A stretch of DNA of 16,239 bases from NCBI GenBank assembly GCA_002369325.1, contig DFDU01000069.1:12173-28411 (forward strand), read 5' to 3'. Under the pieces are notes generated by a model. That model worked only from the letters and a program-made list of their open reading frames with translations, ran no database searches and was not told where the DNA came from. The DNA is from Lachnospiraceae bacterium UBA3820 (lineage in GTDB: Bacteria > Bacillota > Clostridia > Lachnospirales > Lachnospiraceae). The position numbers were made by a program, and so were the translations under genes. Below are positions 6,507-13,142 of the stretch, one piece after another. Every line of letters begins with the position of its first letter. Position 1 is the stretch's first letter.

Positions 6507-8504
6507 TTATTTTTTCTCAACATTTTGAATATCCCTGTACCACTCATAGTAAGGTGAAGTATCGGGAAGTGAATCAACATTAACTCGTTCTGTTGATATA
6601 ACCAATGCATTCATACGCTGATATGCCGGAAGCTCCACTCCCCAATCAAAAACTATATCATAGCTCTTTTTATATACAGACTTGAGATAATCTCTATCAT
6701 TGCTTTTTTCACTTTCTATAATAAGACTGTCCAGATCTGCATCTGCTATACGCATACGATTTTTTATAATTTCCTGATCCGGATCATCAGGGTTTATACC
6801 TGAATAATATCCGCTACGCATATTTGGAGAAGAAAGCGTTGACCATCCTCCGCACCACATGTCTACTTTTTCTTCATCAATTGAAGTCCATAAATCTTCG
6901 CCTGTTTCATCTACATCAACTATAACAAGCGAAATACCCATTTGGGCAAGGTCACTTTGTGCATTTAAAAGTGCATTATATAAACAATGATAGCCTTTTC
7001 CTCCCGCAAAAATCCAGATCTCGTATTCCATCGATGCTCCCTCGGGAGCACTTATAATCTTACCGTCTTCCACAACATATCCTGCCGCCTCAAAAAATCC
7101 GAGAGACGCCTGCTTTGCCGCAGCAACTCTTTCATCCGGCGGTGTATTTTCATCATACAAGACATTATTATCAACATCTTTTGAATATGCTGTTTCATAA
7201 CCTGCATCACCCTTTTGAGGTGCAGCCCAACTCGAATCCGGTATAGGATAATTTATTATATGTGCCGTATCACCATAGAACGCATCAACGGATTCATCCC
7301 TATATACGGAAAACAATGTCATAAAAGCTTTTCGTAAATATTTCGATTCAGCTGATGAACTGTCCTCACCTACCTTAATCCGGTTTGCACAAATCGAAAT
7401 ATATCCATATCCCATATTATCCTCGAGAAAGGTTGTTGCCTTATCACCGGTTATTTCACCATTGCTGTTTGCTGCTTCGAGACTGCCCTTTTCCTCCAGA
7501 CTATATGAAACTTTTGTTATGTCAGTTACTCCGTCATAAACCTTATTCAAGTAAAAACCGTCTCGTTCACTTATCATTATAAGCTTTTTACATTTCGGAA
7601 CACCTTTGTAATAATGCTCGTTTGCTTTAAAATAAAGTATACCATTTTTATTCTCCGTCACTTCATACGGTCCGGCTCCCAAAGGTACACTTTCCTTTTC
7701 ACGTATCTTTGATATGTCGCCCTTATCAAATCCAAATTTGTTATTATCATAATCATATTTGCTTAAATCACCATAATAATGTAAAGGAGCTATTTCAAAA
7801 CTAAAGCACTCATATTTAGATGTGGTTGTTATGCAAAAGCTATAATCACCTGTTTTTTTGATTCCCTCTATGGATGCAACGGATTCATCATTCAAATATT
7901 CCTCAAGACCTTTTATCCTAAAGCCTTTAAAATAATCATAAATTCCATCATAAGACGGATCCAAAATTACGTATATTGAAAAAATAGCATCATCGGCAGT
8001 GAGTTTTTCACCATCGGAAAAATATATATCATCTCTTAAATCATAATTATAATCATATGTTCCGTCATCATTTTGTGAAACAGTCATATCGGCTATACCG
8101 TAATAAGTATAATCTTTTCCGTCATAGCTTCTTGTCTCACCGGTTTTTCCCAAGTATATATACTGATTATCTCTATCCATTTCAAGCAGTGATACATTTA
8201 CCATACTTGAAGCATCTTTATCATACGTACTGAAACCTCGATAAAAAGGATCAATGTTTGTTATTACACCATTTAAACTTACAACAAGTGTATCACTGTC
8301 ATTTACGATTGCTTCCTCTTCAGTGCCAACCTCTGTCGTGGCATCATTTGCGGTTGCGATTTCGATTTCTGATTCTGTCGTAGGTATATCCGGTTTGCTA
8401 AATTCCTTTTTCTTTTTTTCTTCTTTACCGCAGCCTGTGAGTAAAGTAATAGACATCGCAAATATAAGCGAAGCTGCTTTAATTTTATTTACCGTTTTCT
8501 TCAT
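6507..8504 (-). CDS. Oligopeptide/dipeptide-type ABC transporter solute-binding lipoprotein (SBP family 5)
   Basis: This is a 665-aa extracytoplasmic binding lipoprotein of the OppA/DppA type. A lipoprotein signal peptide has Lys residues at 2, 3, 7 and 9, a hydrophobic core, and lipobox LLTGC with Cys25. A flexible Lys- then Thr/Glu-rich spacer follows (about 26-72). The family 5 signature is YDLRDDIYFSDGEKLTADDA, and further matches are GAGPYEVTE with the following YFKANEHYYKG, and WCGGWSTLSSPNMRSGY. Ligand class is inferred from the family (peptides are typical). No permease or ATPase gene lies beside it, so it is an orphan binding protein in this window. The frame opens at a TTG at 8507; the next codon, ATG at 8504, has GGGGAG 10 nt upstream and is preferred. 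It is the last gene of a four-gene operon, 46 bp after the DUF5721-like gene. Confidence 0.88.
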   Translation of the reverse strand: MKKTVNKIKAASLIFAMSITLLTGCGKEEKKKKEFSKPDIPTTESEIEIATANDATTEVGTEEEAIVNDSDTLVVSLNGVITNIDPFYRGFSTYDKDASSMVNVSLLEMDRDNQYIYLGKTGETRSYDGKDYTYYGIADMTVSQNDDGTYDYNYDLRDDIYFSDGEKLTADDAIFSIYVILDPSYDGIYDYFKGFRIKGLEEYLNDESVASIEGIKKTGDYSFCITTTSKYECFSFEIAPLHYYGDLSKYDYDNNKFGFDKGDISKIREKESVPLGAGPYEVTENKNGILYFKANEHYYKGVPKCKKLIMISERDGFYLNKVYDGVTDITKVSYSLEEKGSLEAANSNGEITGDKATTFLEDNMGYGYISICANRIKVGEDSSSAESKYLRKAFMTLFSVYRDESVDAFYGDTAHIINYPIPDSSWAAPQKGDAGYETAYSKDVDNNVLYDENTPPDERVAAAKQASLGFFEAAGYVVEDGKIISAPEGASMEYEIWIFAGGKGYHCLYNALLNAQSDLAQMGISLVIVDVDETGEDLWTSIDEEKVDMWCGGWSTLSSPNMRSGYYSGINPDDPDQEIIKNRMRIADADLDSLIIESEKSNDRDYLKSVYKKSYDIVFDWGVELPAYQRMNALVISTERVNVDSLPDTSPYYEWYRDIQNVEKK

Positions 8505-8550
8505 CAAAATCCATCTCCCCTCTACGTTATGATAAAGTGACAGTCATTAT

Positions 8551-9030
8551 TTAAATATAATACTTTTCCACTGTCTTATCCCAAAGATCTTCCAAAGTCT
8601 TATCCATAGTAAACACATTAAGTGATGTACCGGTCGTTATCGAAAGCCTGTTTTCCGAATATATAACATTCATAAAAAGTGCTCTTACATTATCAGGATG
8701 TATAGGAATGTTATTCATCTCTATCAAACGATTAACATTATCCTTATTGAACATAAGTATAAGCTTCATCTTGACAGGAAGTTTTCCGTCTTTCATAAAA
8801 CCCAGTACAGTCTTTTTTATATCCCGCCAGCATATATATTCCTTTTCCGGCAATTCATTAAACTCTTCTTCACTATAATAATTCCTATTTATCTTTCCGT
8901 CTATATCATAAGATATGGCTGAATCAAGCTTTACCGAGAAAAGATAAAAGCTTTCATATCGTTCTTCCGTGAAGAGTCCGTTTAAATATTCCTTTATTTC
9001 TTTAATTTCATTAATATCAAAGTTTTTCAC
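8551..9030 (-). CDS. Uncharacterised protein, DUF5721-like
   Basis: This 159-aa protein has no signal peptide and no membrane segment, so it is predicted cytoplasmic. The pattern of a central CWRDIKKTVLGFMKDGKLP segment (about residues 67-85) followed by a beta-rich region and a TTGTSLNVFTMDKTLEDLWD tail resembles DUF5721, which I remember as a family of Lachnospiraceae proteins of unknown function. That assignment is from memory and needs a profile search. No catalytic motif is visible. The start is GTG at 9030, with AGGTGA 5 nt upstream that overlaps the region just after the transglutaminase stop. It lies 11 bp after that gene and 46 bp before the lipoprotein gene, so it is co-transcribed with envelope proteins. 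Confidence 0.75.
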   Translation of the reverse strand: MKNFDINEIKEIKEYLNGLFTEERYESFYLFSVKLDSAISYDIDGKINRNYYSEEEFNELPEKEYICWRDIKKTVLGFMKDGKLPVKMKLILMFNKDNVNRLIEMNNIPIHPDNVRALFMNVIYSENRLSITTGTSLNVFTMDKTLEDLWDKTVEKYYI

Positions 9031-9041
9031 ATTTTCACCTG

Positions 9042-10121
9042 TTACTTGTTAAGATTTATGGTCATAATATAATAATCACCGTATTTTTCGGGACTGTATG
9101 TAAAGGAGGAAATCCCCTGCACATTTGCGATTTGTGACATATCATATGTATCTTTATCATAATCCGTAAGAACATATTCCATGGTTCCGTTAGGGTCTCT
9201 TAATGCAAAGAATTCCACCTTTGCCTTAAAATCCATATATCCTCCTATGGCATTGTTTTTCTTAAAATAATTATATGACATATCCTGACATGCTTCATAG
9301 TCTGTTTTGGTCCAATCGTGGGTATCATCCATTATATCATCGGTAACATTAAAAAACTGATGACCTGCAAATTCTCCCCGATCCGGGACCGGATCATCCC
9401 AGGTCGAATCAACCTGATACCAGCTACCGTCAAGCTTAACTCTGTTCCATGCATGAAGTTCTCCGTTTGCCCATCCTGTCATAATATCACTTTCTACTCC
9501 TACGCAATTAAGCAAAAGCGCCATAGCCTCAGCATATCCGTTACAAACCGCTTTCCCCTGAACAAGTGCTCCGTATGCTCTGTATGCATAATCATTTGAG
9601 TAATCCTCATATCCGTATTCGCAATGCGTAACTATATAATCATGTATAGCAAGTTCTTTTTCATAATCCGTCATATCCGGCTCAATTATCTTATTTATTA
9701 TTTCATCAACTCTTTCATAAAGCTTCATTGCCGCCGGTCTGTCTGACGGTATGCCGTTTCCGTTGACATATTTTTGATAAACAAAATAATTGTCGGAAAT
9801 TTCATAAAAGAAACGTACCTTCATACCATGTCTGCTTTTTTCAAGCACCGAGTATTGACTTACATTTCCGTTAAGACTGCATATATAGTCATTTATTCCG
9901 GATAAATCGTCGGCAGTTAAATCCTTAATATAGAAATCACCGTTCTTCTTTCCCTCATCTATCTGGTCACTTATCATCTTTGTAAGCTCTGCCATGTCAC
10001 CGGTTGTCTGGTCGGGATGAAAATATGAACCGATATCCCAGCTGTACATATATGCTATAAATATAACAATAACAACCGCAAGCGGTACAAGTAAATATAA
10101 TTTTGAACCTCTGTTTTTCAT
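9042..10121 (-). CDS. Membrane-anchored transglutaminase-like (papain-fold) protein
   Basis: This 359-aa protein has an N-terminal signal anchor (hydrophobic about residues 8-26 after Lys/Arg residues) and a long exported part, so the domain faces outside. The transglutaminase-like core (about 140-270) has YEKELAIHDYIVTHCEYGY followed by the triad: Cys193 in GKAVCNGYAEA, His223 in GELHAWNRV and Asp238 in WYQVDSTWDD. All three residues are intact. Bacterial members of this superfamily act as cysteine proteases, transglutaminases or peptidoglycan-linked enzymes; the substrate cannot be told here. The frame opens at TTG 10124, immediately after the preceding stop, but ATG 10121 has GAGGA 7 nt upstream and is chosen. 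Only 3 nt separate it from the microprotein stop codon and 11 from the next gene, so it is tightly coupled in the operon. Confidence 0.87.
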   Translation of the reverse strand: MKNRGSKLYLLVPLAVVIVIFIAYMYSWDIGSYFHPDQTTGDMAELTKMISDQIDEGKKNGDFYIKDLTADDLSGINDYICSLNGNVSQYSVLEKSRHGMKVRFFYEISDNYFVYQKYVNGNGIPSDRPAAMKLYERVDEIINKIIEPDMTDYEKELAIHDYIVTHCEYGYEDYSNDYAYRAYGALVQGKAVCNGYAEAMALLLNCVGVESDIMTGWANGELHAWNRVKLDGSWYQVDSTWDDPVPDRGEFAGHQFFNVTDDIMDDTHDWTKTDYEACQDMSYNYFKKNNAIGGYMDFKAKVEFFALRDPNGTMEYVLTDYDKDTYDMSQIANVQGISSFTYSPEKYGDYYIMTINLNK

Positions 10122-10124
10122 CAA

Positions 10125-10292
10125 CTATTCCTCGTTATCATCATCAGTATCATCATCTTTTTTATTTATCATTTTCCCGGTTATAATAAGAACAACCGTA
10201 AGAATAACCGAAATAATAAGACAAATCGCTACAAGAAGCGGTTTGCTGCTGTCTCCCGTGGCTGCAAGCAACATAGTCAAAATACTGTTCAT
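10125..10292 (-). CDS. 55-aa membrane microprotein with a sorting-signal-like C-terminal layout
   Basis: The frame opens at TTG 10310, but the ATG at 10292 has a perfect GGAGGT 8 nt upstream and is the likely start, giving 55 aa. A short N-terminal segment leads to LAATGDSS (9-16), then one strong hydrophobic helix (about 19-38), then KMINKK and a wholly acidic tail (DDDTDDDNEE). A TG-D motif followed by a helix and positive residues is the order of a sortase cell-wall sorting signal, but the motif is not a canonical LPXTG or NPQTN and the tail is longer and acidic. It may be a small sortase substrate, a remnant of a longer surface protein, or just a single-pass membrane peptide. It is the first gene of the operon and 3 nt from the transglutaminase start. 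Confidence 0.72.
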   Translation of the reverse strand: MNSILTMLLAATGDSSKPLLVAICLIISVILTVVLIITGKMINKKDDDTDDDNEE

Positions 10293-10333
10293 AAAATCGA
10301 CCTCCGACAATTAAATAATACTAAAACATATTC

Positions 10334-10362
10334 ATTATAAAGCCATGATAAAAAATAATCAA
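10334..10362 (-). promoter_or_regulatory. Sigma-A promoter of the four-gene envelope operon
   Basis: On the minus strand: -35 TTGATT (10357-10362), a 17-bp spacer, perfect -10 TATAAT (10334-10339). The predicted start is near 10327, giving a leader of about 35 nt before the ATG at 10292. It is divergent from the argH promoter; the two -35 boxes are 15 bp apart. A TGAT-N8-ATCA dyad (10346-10361) covers most of its spacer and -35. Confidence 0.72.
10346..10361. promoter_or_regulatory. TGAT-N8-ATCA dyad over the divergent operon promoter
   Basis: TGAT (10346-10349) and ATCA (10358-10361) flank eight A/T bases. It covers the spacer and -35 box of the minus-strand promoter. It resembles the second dyad in the argH leader (TGAT-N7-ATCA core). 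Both could bind one regulator, with ArgR the obvious candidate next to argH, but the spacing is not that of the known ARG box. The site is short and AT-rich, so confidence is low. Confidence 0.35.
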
Positions 10363-10377
10363 ATTCTTTTTATGCAC

Positions 10378-10406
10378 TTGCCACATTTATAACGTTGTTG
10401 TACAAT
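10378..10406 (+). promoter_or_regulatory. Sigma-A promoter of argH
   Basis: -35 TTGCCA (10378-10383), a 17-bp spacer, -10 TACAAT (10401-10406). Each box has five of six consensus bases. Transcription would start near 10413, giving a leader of about 72 nt that contains a perfect dyad. Confidence 0.68.
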
Positions 10407-10421
10407 ATCATAGTAATTTTT

Positions 10422-10442
10422 TAATGATTATTTCAATCATTA
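10422..10442. promoter_or_regulatory. Perfect 21-bp dyad just after the argH transcription start
   Basis: TAATGATT (10422-10429) and AATCATTA (10435-10442) are perfect 8-bp inverted arms with a 5-bp centre. The site lies directly downstream of the predicted +1 of argH, a normal position for a repressor operator. Its TGAT/ATCA halves resemble, but do not match, the TGAAT/ATTCA halves of ArgR boxes. A hairpin in the leader RNA is the alternative. Confidence 0.5.
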
Positions 10443-10484
10443 TATCTATTATTATATATTAATTCGAATGTGAGGAATAGGAAT

Positions 10485-11864
10485 ATGGCTCAGCTTTGGG
10501 GTGGTCGTTTCACTAAGGAAACCGACCAATTGGTTTATAATTTTAACGCTTCAATATCCTTTGATCAAAAATTCTATAAGCAGGATATACGCGGAAGTAT
10601 AGCTCATGTAACCATGCTTGCTGCTTCAGGCATTCTTACCGAGGATGAAAAAAATAAAATAATCGATGGATTAAACGGTATCCTTAATGATGTTGAATCC
10701 GGAAAACTTGAAATCTCCGATAAATATGAGGATATACACAGCTTTGTAGAAGCAAACCTTATCGACCGTATCGGTGATGAAGGCAAAAAGCTTCATACAG
10801 GTCGTTCAAGAAACGATCAGGTTGCTCTTGATATGAAACTATATACACGAGATGAGCTTCTTGAAGTAAAAGGACTTGTAATCTCACTCATAAAAGAACT
10901 TCATCAGCTTATGAAAGCAAATGTTGATACATATATGCCGGGCTTTACCCACCTTCAAAAAGCCCAGCCCGTAACCTTTGCGCATCACATAGGCGCTTAT
11001 ATGGAAATGTTCAAAAGAGATTTAAGCCGTATAAATGATATTTTCGAAAGAATGAATTACTGTCCTCTCGGAGCCGGAGCTCTTGCCGGAACTACCTATC
11101 CTCTGGACAGAGAACTTACGGCAAAGCTTCTTGATTTTAACGGTCCAACCTTAAACAGTATGGACTCAGTATCGGACAGAGATTATATTATTGAAATGCT
11201 TTCGGCGTTTGCTACAATTATGATGCACCTTTCCAGATTTTCAGAAGAAATAATAATCTGGAATTCCAACGAATACCAGTTTATCGAGCTTGATGATGCA
11301 TACAGCACGGGAAGTTCCATTATGCCTCAAAAGAAAAATCCGGATATAGCGGAACTCGTACGAGGAAAGACCGGACGTGTGTACGGTGCTCTTTCTTCAA
11401 TACTCACTACCATGAAAGGTATTCCTCTTGCCTACAATAAGGATATGCAGGAAGATAAAGAGCTTACATTTGATGCAATAGATACCGTCAAGGGTTGCCT
11501 TGCTCTTTTTACCGGCATGATCAAAACCATGAAGCTTAACAAAGCCAATATGGAAAAAAGTGCCATGAACGGCTTTACCAATGCAACCGATGCAGCCGAT
11601 TACCTTGTTAACCACGGTGTTCCTTTCAGAGATGCTCACGGAATAGTCGGACAGCTTGTACTCTATTGTATCGAAAAAGATAAGTCATTGCTTGATATGA
11701 GTTTGGATGAATACAAATCCATAAGTCCTGTTTTCGAAAATGACATCTATGATGCAATAAGTCTTAAGGCCTGCGTTGAAAAGAGAAATACGATTGGTGC
11801 TCCCGGTAAGGAAGCGATAGAAAAAGTAATATCAATAAATGAAGATTATATAAATTCACTTTAA
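10485..11864 (+). CDS. argH: Argininosuccinate lyase
   Basis: ArgH cleaves argininosuccinate to arginine and fumarate, the last step of arginine synthesis. It is a 459-aa cytoplasmic tetrameric enzyme of the fumarase/aspartase superfamily, full length. Visible signatures are MAQLWGGRF at the start, HTGRSRNDQVA (104-114), THLQKAQPVTFAHH with catalytic His156 (155-168), and the mobile signature loop GSSIMPQKKNPD (276-287) with the catalytic serine. The frame opens at GTG 10470, but the ATG at 10485 has GAGGA 8 nt upstream and gives the standard N-terminus. No argG or other arg gene lies nearby. The gene has its own promoter and may be co-transcribed with the small gene 53 bp downstream, since no terminator lies between them. 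Confidence 0.97.
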   Translation: MAQLWGGRFTKETDQLVYNFNASISFDQKFYKQDIRGSIAHVTMLAASGILTEDEKNKIIDGLNGILNDVESGKLEISDKYEDIHSFVEANLIDRIGDEGKKLHTGRSRNDQVALDMKLYTRDELLEVKGLVISLIKELHQLMKANVDTYMPGFTHLQKAQPVTFAHHIGAYMEMFKRDLSRINDIFERMNYCPLGAGALAGTTYPLDRELTAKLLDFNGPTLNSMDSVSDRDYIIEMLSAFATIMMHLSRFSEEIIIWNSNEYQFIELDDAYSTGSSIMPQKKNPDIAELVRGKTGRVYGALSSILTTMKGIPLAYNKDMQEDKELTFDAIDTVKGCLALFTGMIKTMKLNKANMEKSAMNGFTNATDAADYLVNHGVPFRDAHGIVGQLVLYCIEKDKSLLDMSLDEYKSISPVFENDIYDAISLKACVEKRNTIGAPGKEAIEKVISINEDYINSL

Positions 11865-11917
11865 TAATAAAAAAATTAATATATTAAAGAAAACATATTA
11901 GTAAAGAAGGTAATAAC

Positions 11918-12172
11918 ATGAATAATACTGACAAAGCAAAATTAGACGTTGCAAAAAGAATGCTTAAAGGAAAAATTGAGGTTGATGAAGTAGTACTTAT
12001 GACCGGTATTGATAAAAAGATCATTGAAGATTTAAACGAAGAAATCAATCCAAAGAATTCTGATGCAGCAATACTTGAGAATCTTGACAACGTAGACCTT
12101 GATATCGGACAGCTTCTATATGACGACCTTCCGGCAGAGGACGAAGAACTGGAAGGCTTCAAAAAACAGTAA
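11918..12172 (+). CDS. Small uncharacterised protein (84 aa)
   Basis: I do not recognise a named family. The protein is short, highly charged and net acidic, without signal peptide or membrane segment. The first half (about residues 5-42) reads AKLDVAKRMLKGKIEVDEVV, then LMTGIDKKIIEDLNEEI: two helices joined by a TG turn, like the small HTH-like segment seen at the ends of some transposase-like (Rpn/PD-(D/E)XK) proteins. The second half is acidic (LDIGQLLYDDLPAEDEELEG). The ATG has AAGAAGG about 8 nt upstream, and a strong terminator follows 6 nt after the stop, both supporting a real gene. It is probably co-transcribed with argH. A regulatory or adaptor role is possible but not shown. Confidence 0.75.
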   Translation: MNNTDKAKLDVAKRMLKGKIEVDEVVLMTGIDKKIIEDLNEEINPKNSDAAILENLDNVDLDIGQLLYDDLPAEDEELEGFKKQ

Positions 12173-12177
12173 TATAT

Positions 12178-12220
12178 AAGCATGCGGAATTATTTCAAAT
12201 AATTCCGCATGCTTTTTATT
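12178..12220. terminator. Bidirectional terminator shared by argH-84aa and sigG
   Basis: An 18-nt arm (12178-12195) and its perfect complement (12197-12214) form a very stable hairpin. On the plus strand T-rich TTTTTATT ends it (12213-12220), closing the argH unit. On the minus strand it ends in TTATATATT, a weaker T-tract, and closes sigG. The last seven codons and the stop of sigG are part of the stem. Confidence 0.9.
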
Positions 12221-12969
12221 GCGCTCTTCTCAAGGCGGCTTACCTGTGCCTGTGATATAGCAATTTCATCAGCTACCTCTGTTTGTGTTTTGCCTTCGAA
12301 AAATCTTAATTTAATTATATTAAATTCTCTGTCGTCAAGTCTGTCCATTGCATCCTGAAGCGACATATTTTCAACCCAGTTTTCCTCTCTGTTTTTCTTA
12401 TCACTTATCTGATCCATCAAAAACAACACATCCTGTCCTTCCTGATATACGGGTTCAAACAATGACATAGGTGTTGCAATTGCATCCAATGCATTTATTA
12501 TCTCATCTTCCGGCAATTCCACTTCTTTTGCAATTTCAGAAACAGTAGGCTCTCTGTCTAATTTTTTAGTAAGAATATCCTTAGCATAAATCGCCTTGTA
12601 CGCTATATCCCTTAACGATCTTGATACCCGTATAGCATTATTATCCCTCATATATCTTCTGCATTCACCGATAATCATCGGTACTGCGTAAGTTGAAAAT
12701 TTTACATCCATGCTTCTGTCAAAGTTATCAATCGCCTTAATCAGACCTACACATCCGACCTGGAAAAGATCATCCGCATTATCTGCGTTATTTCCGGCAA
12801 ATCTTTGAATCACACTCAAAACAAGCCTTAAGTTTCCTTTTATAAACTCTTCTCTTGCAATCTTATCGCCCTTATCTATACGCTCAAACAAGGCTTCCTT
12901 TTCTTCTTCGGAAAGTAATGGAAGTCTCGATGTATTAACTCCGCAAATAACTACCTTATTAAGTGCCAT
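12190..12969 (-). CDS. sigG: Sporulation sigma factor SigG (late forespore)
   Basis: SigG drives late forespore-specific transcription during endospore formation. At 259 aa it matches the B. subtilis length (260). The N-terminus MALNKVVICGVNTSRLPLLS (1-20) is the SigG hallmark and separates it from SigF. Region 2 contains DDLFQVGCVGLIKAIDNFD (67-85-type core), KFSTYAVPMIIGECRRYMRDNN and IRVSRSLRDIAYKA; region 3 covers EPTVSEIAKEV (140-150); region 4 ends with GKTQTEVADEIAISQAQVSRLEKSAIK. The frame opens 15 codons earlier at 13014, but the ATG at 12969 has GGAGGA 8 nt upstream and gives the standard start. It stands alone, without spoIIGA and sigE, its usual neighbours. No convincing SigF or SigG promoter was found in the 100 bp upstream. 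Its 3' codons form half of the shared terminator. Confidence 0.94.
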   Translation of the reverse strand: MALNKVVICGVNTSRLPLLSEEEKEALFERIDKGDKIAREEFIKGNLRLVLSVIQRFAGNNADNADDLFQVGCVGLIKAIDNFDRSMDVKFSTYAVPMIIGECRRYMRDNNAIRVSRSLRDIAYKAIYAKDILTKKLDREPTVSEIAKEVELPEDEIINALDAIATPMSLFEPVYQEGQDVLFLMDQISDKKNREENWVENMSLQDAMDRLDDREFNIIKLRFFEGKTQTEVADEIAISQAQVSRLEKSAIKSMRNYLK

Positions 12970-13072
12970 TTTTAATTCCTCCAAAGTACAACATGTATAC
13001 ATTAAAGGATTCACATTTGCGAGGCATTCTATTCAATTATTTATATGGCAGATTATGTTATTTCATATTTAA

Positions 13073-13127
13073 TAAAAAAATCCCGTTGGGCATTATCATC
13101 TTAATCTTAATGACATTGCTCAACGGG
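13073..13127 (-). terminator. Intrinsic terminator after nicotinate phosphoribosyltransferase
   Basis: CCCGTTG and CAACGGG (13082-13088 and 13121-13127) form the base of a hairpin that continues, with a mismatch and a bulge, through GCA/TGC and TGTCAT/ATGATA to a loop of about 10 nt. On the minus strand the stem is followed by A and seven T. A T-rich stretch also follows on the plus strand, but no plus-strand gene is there to need it. Confidence 0.9.
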
Positions 13128-13142
13128 TTTTTCTTTTTATAT

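Noticed and set aside
11884..12183. 99-aa serine-rich open frame on the minus strand over the 84-aa gene
   Set aside because: The plus-strand frame has an SD, sensible composition and a terminator; the minus frame has low-complexity serine runs and would read into the shared terminator region.
12970..13072. SigF/SigG-type promoter for sigG (TGAATA at 13030-13035)
   Set aside because: The -35-like GAATA fits, but at proper spacing the -10 matches only about half of either consensus. Not strong enough to annotate.
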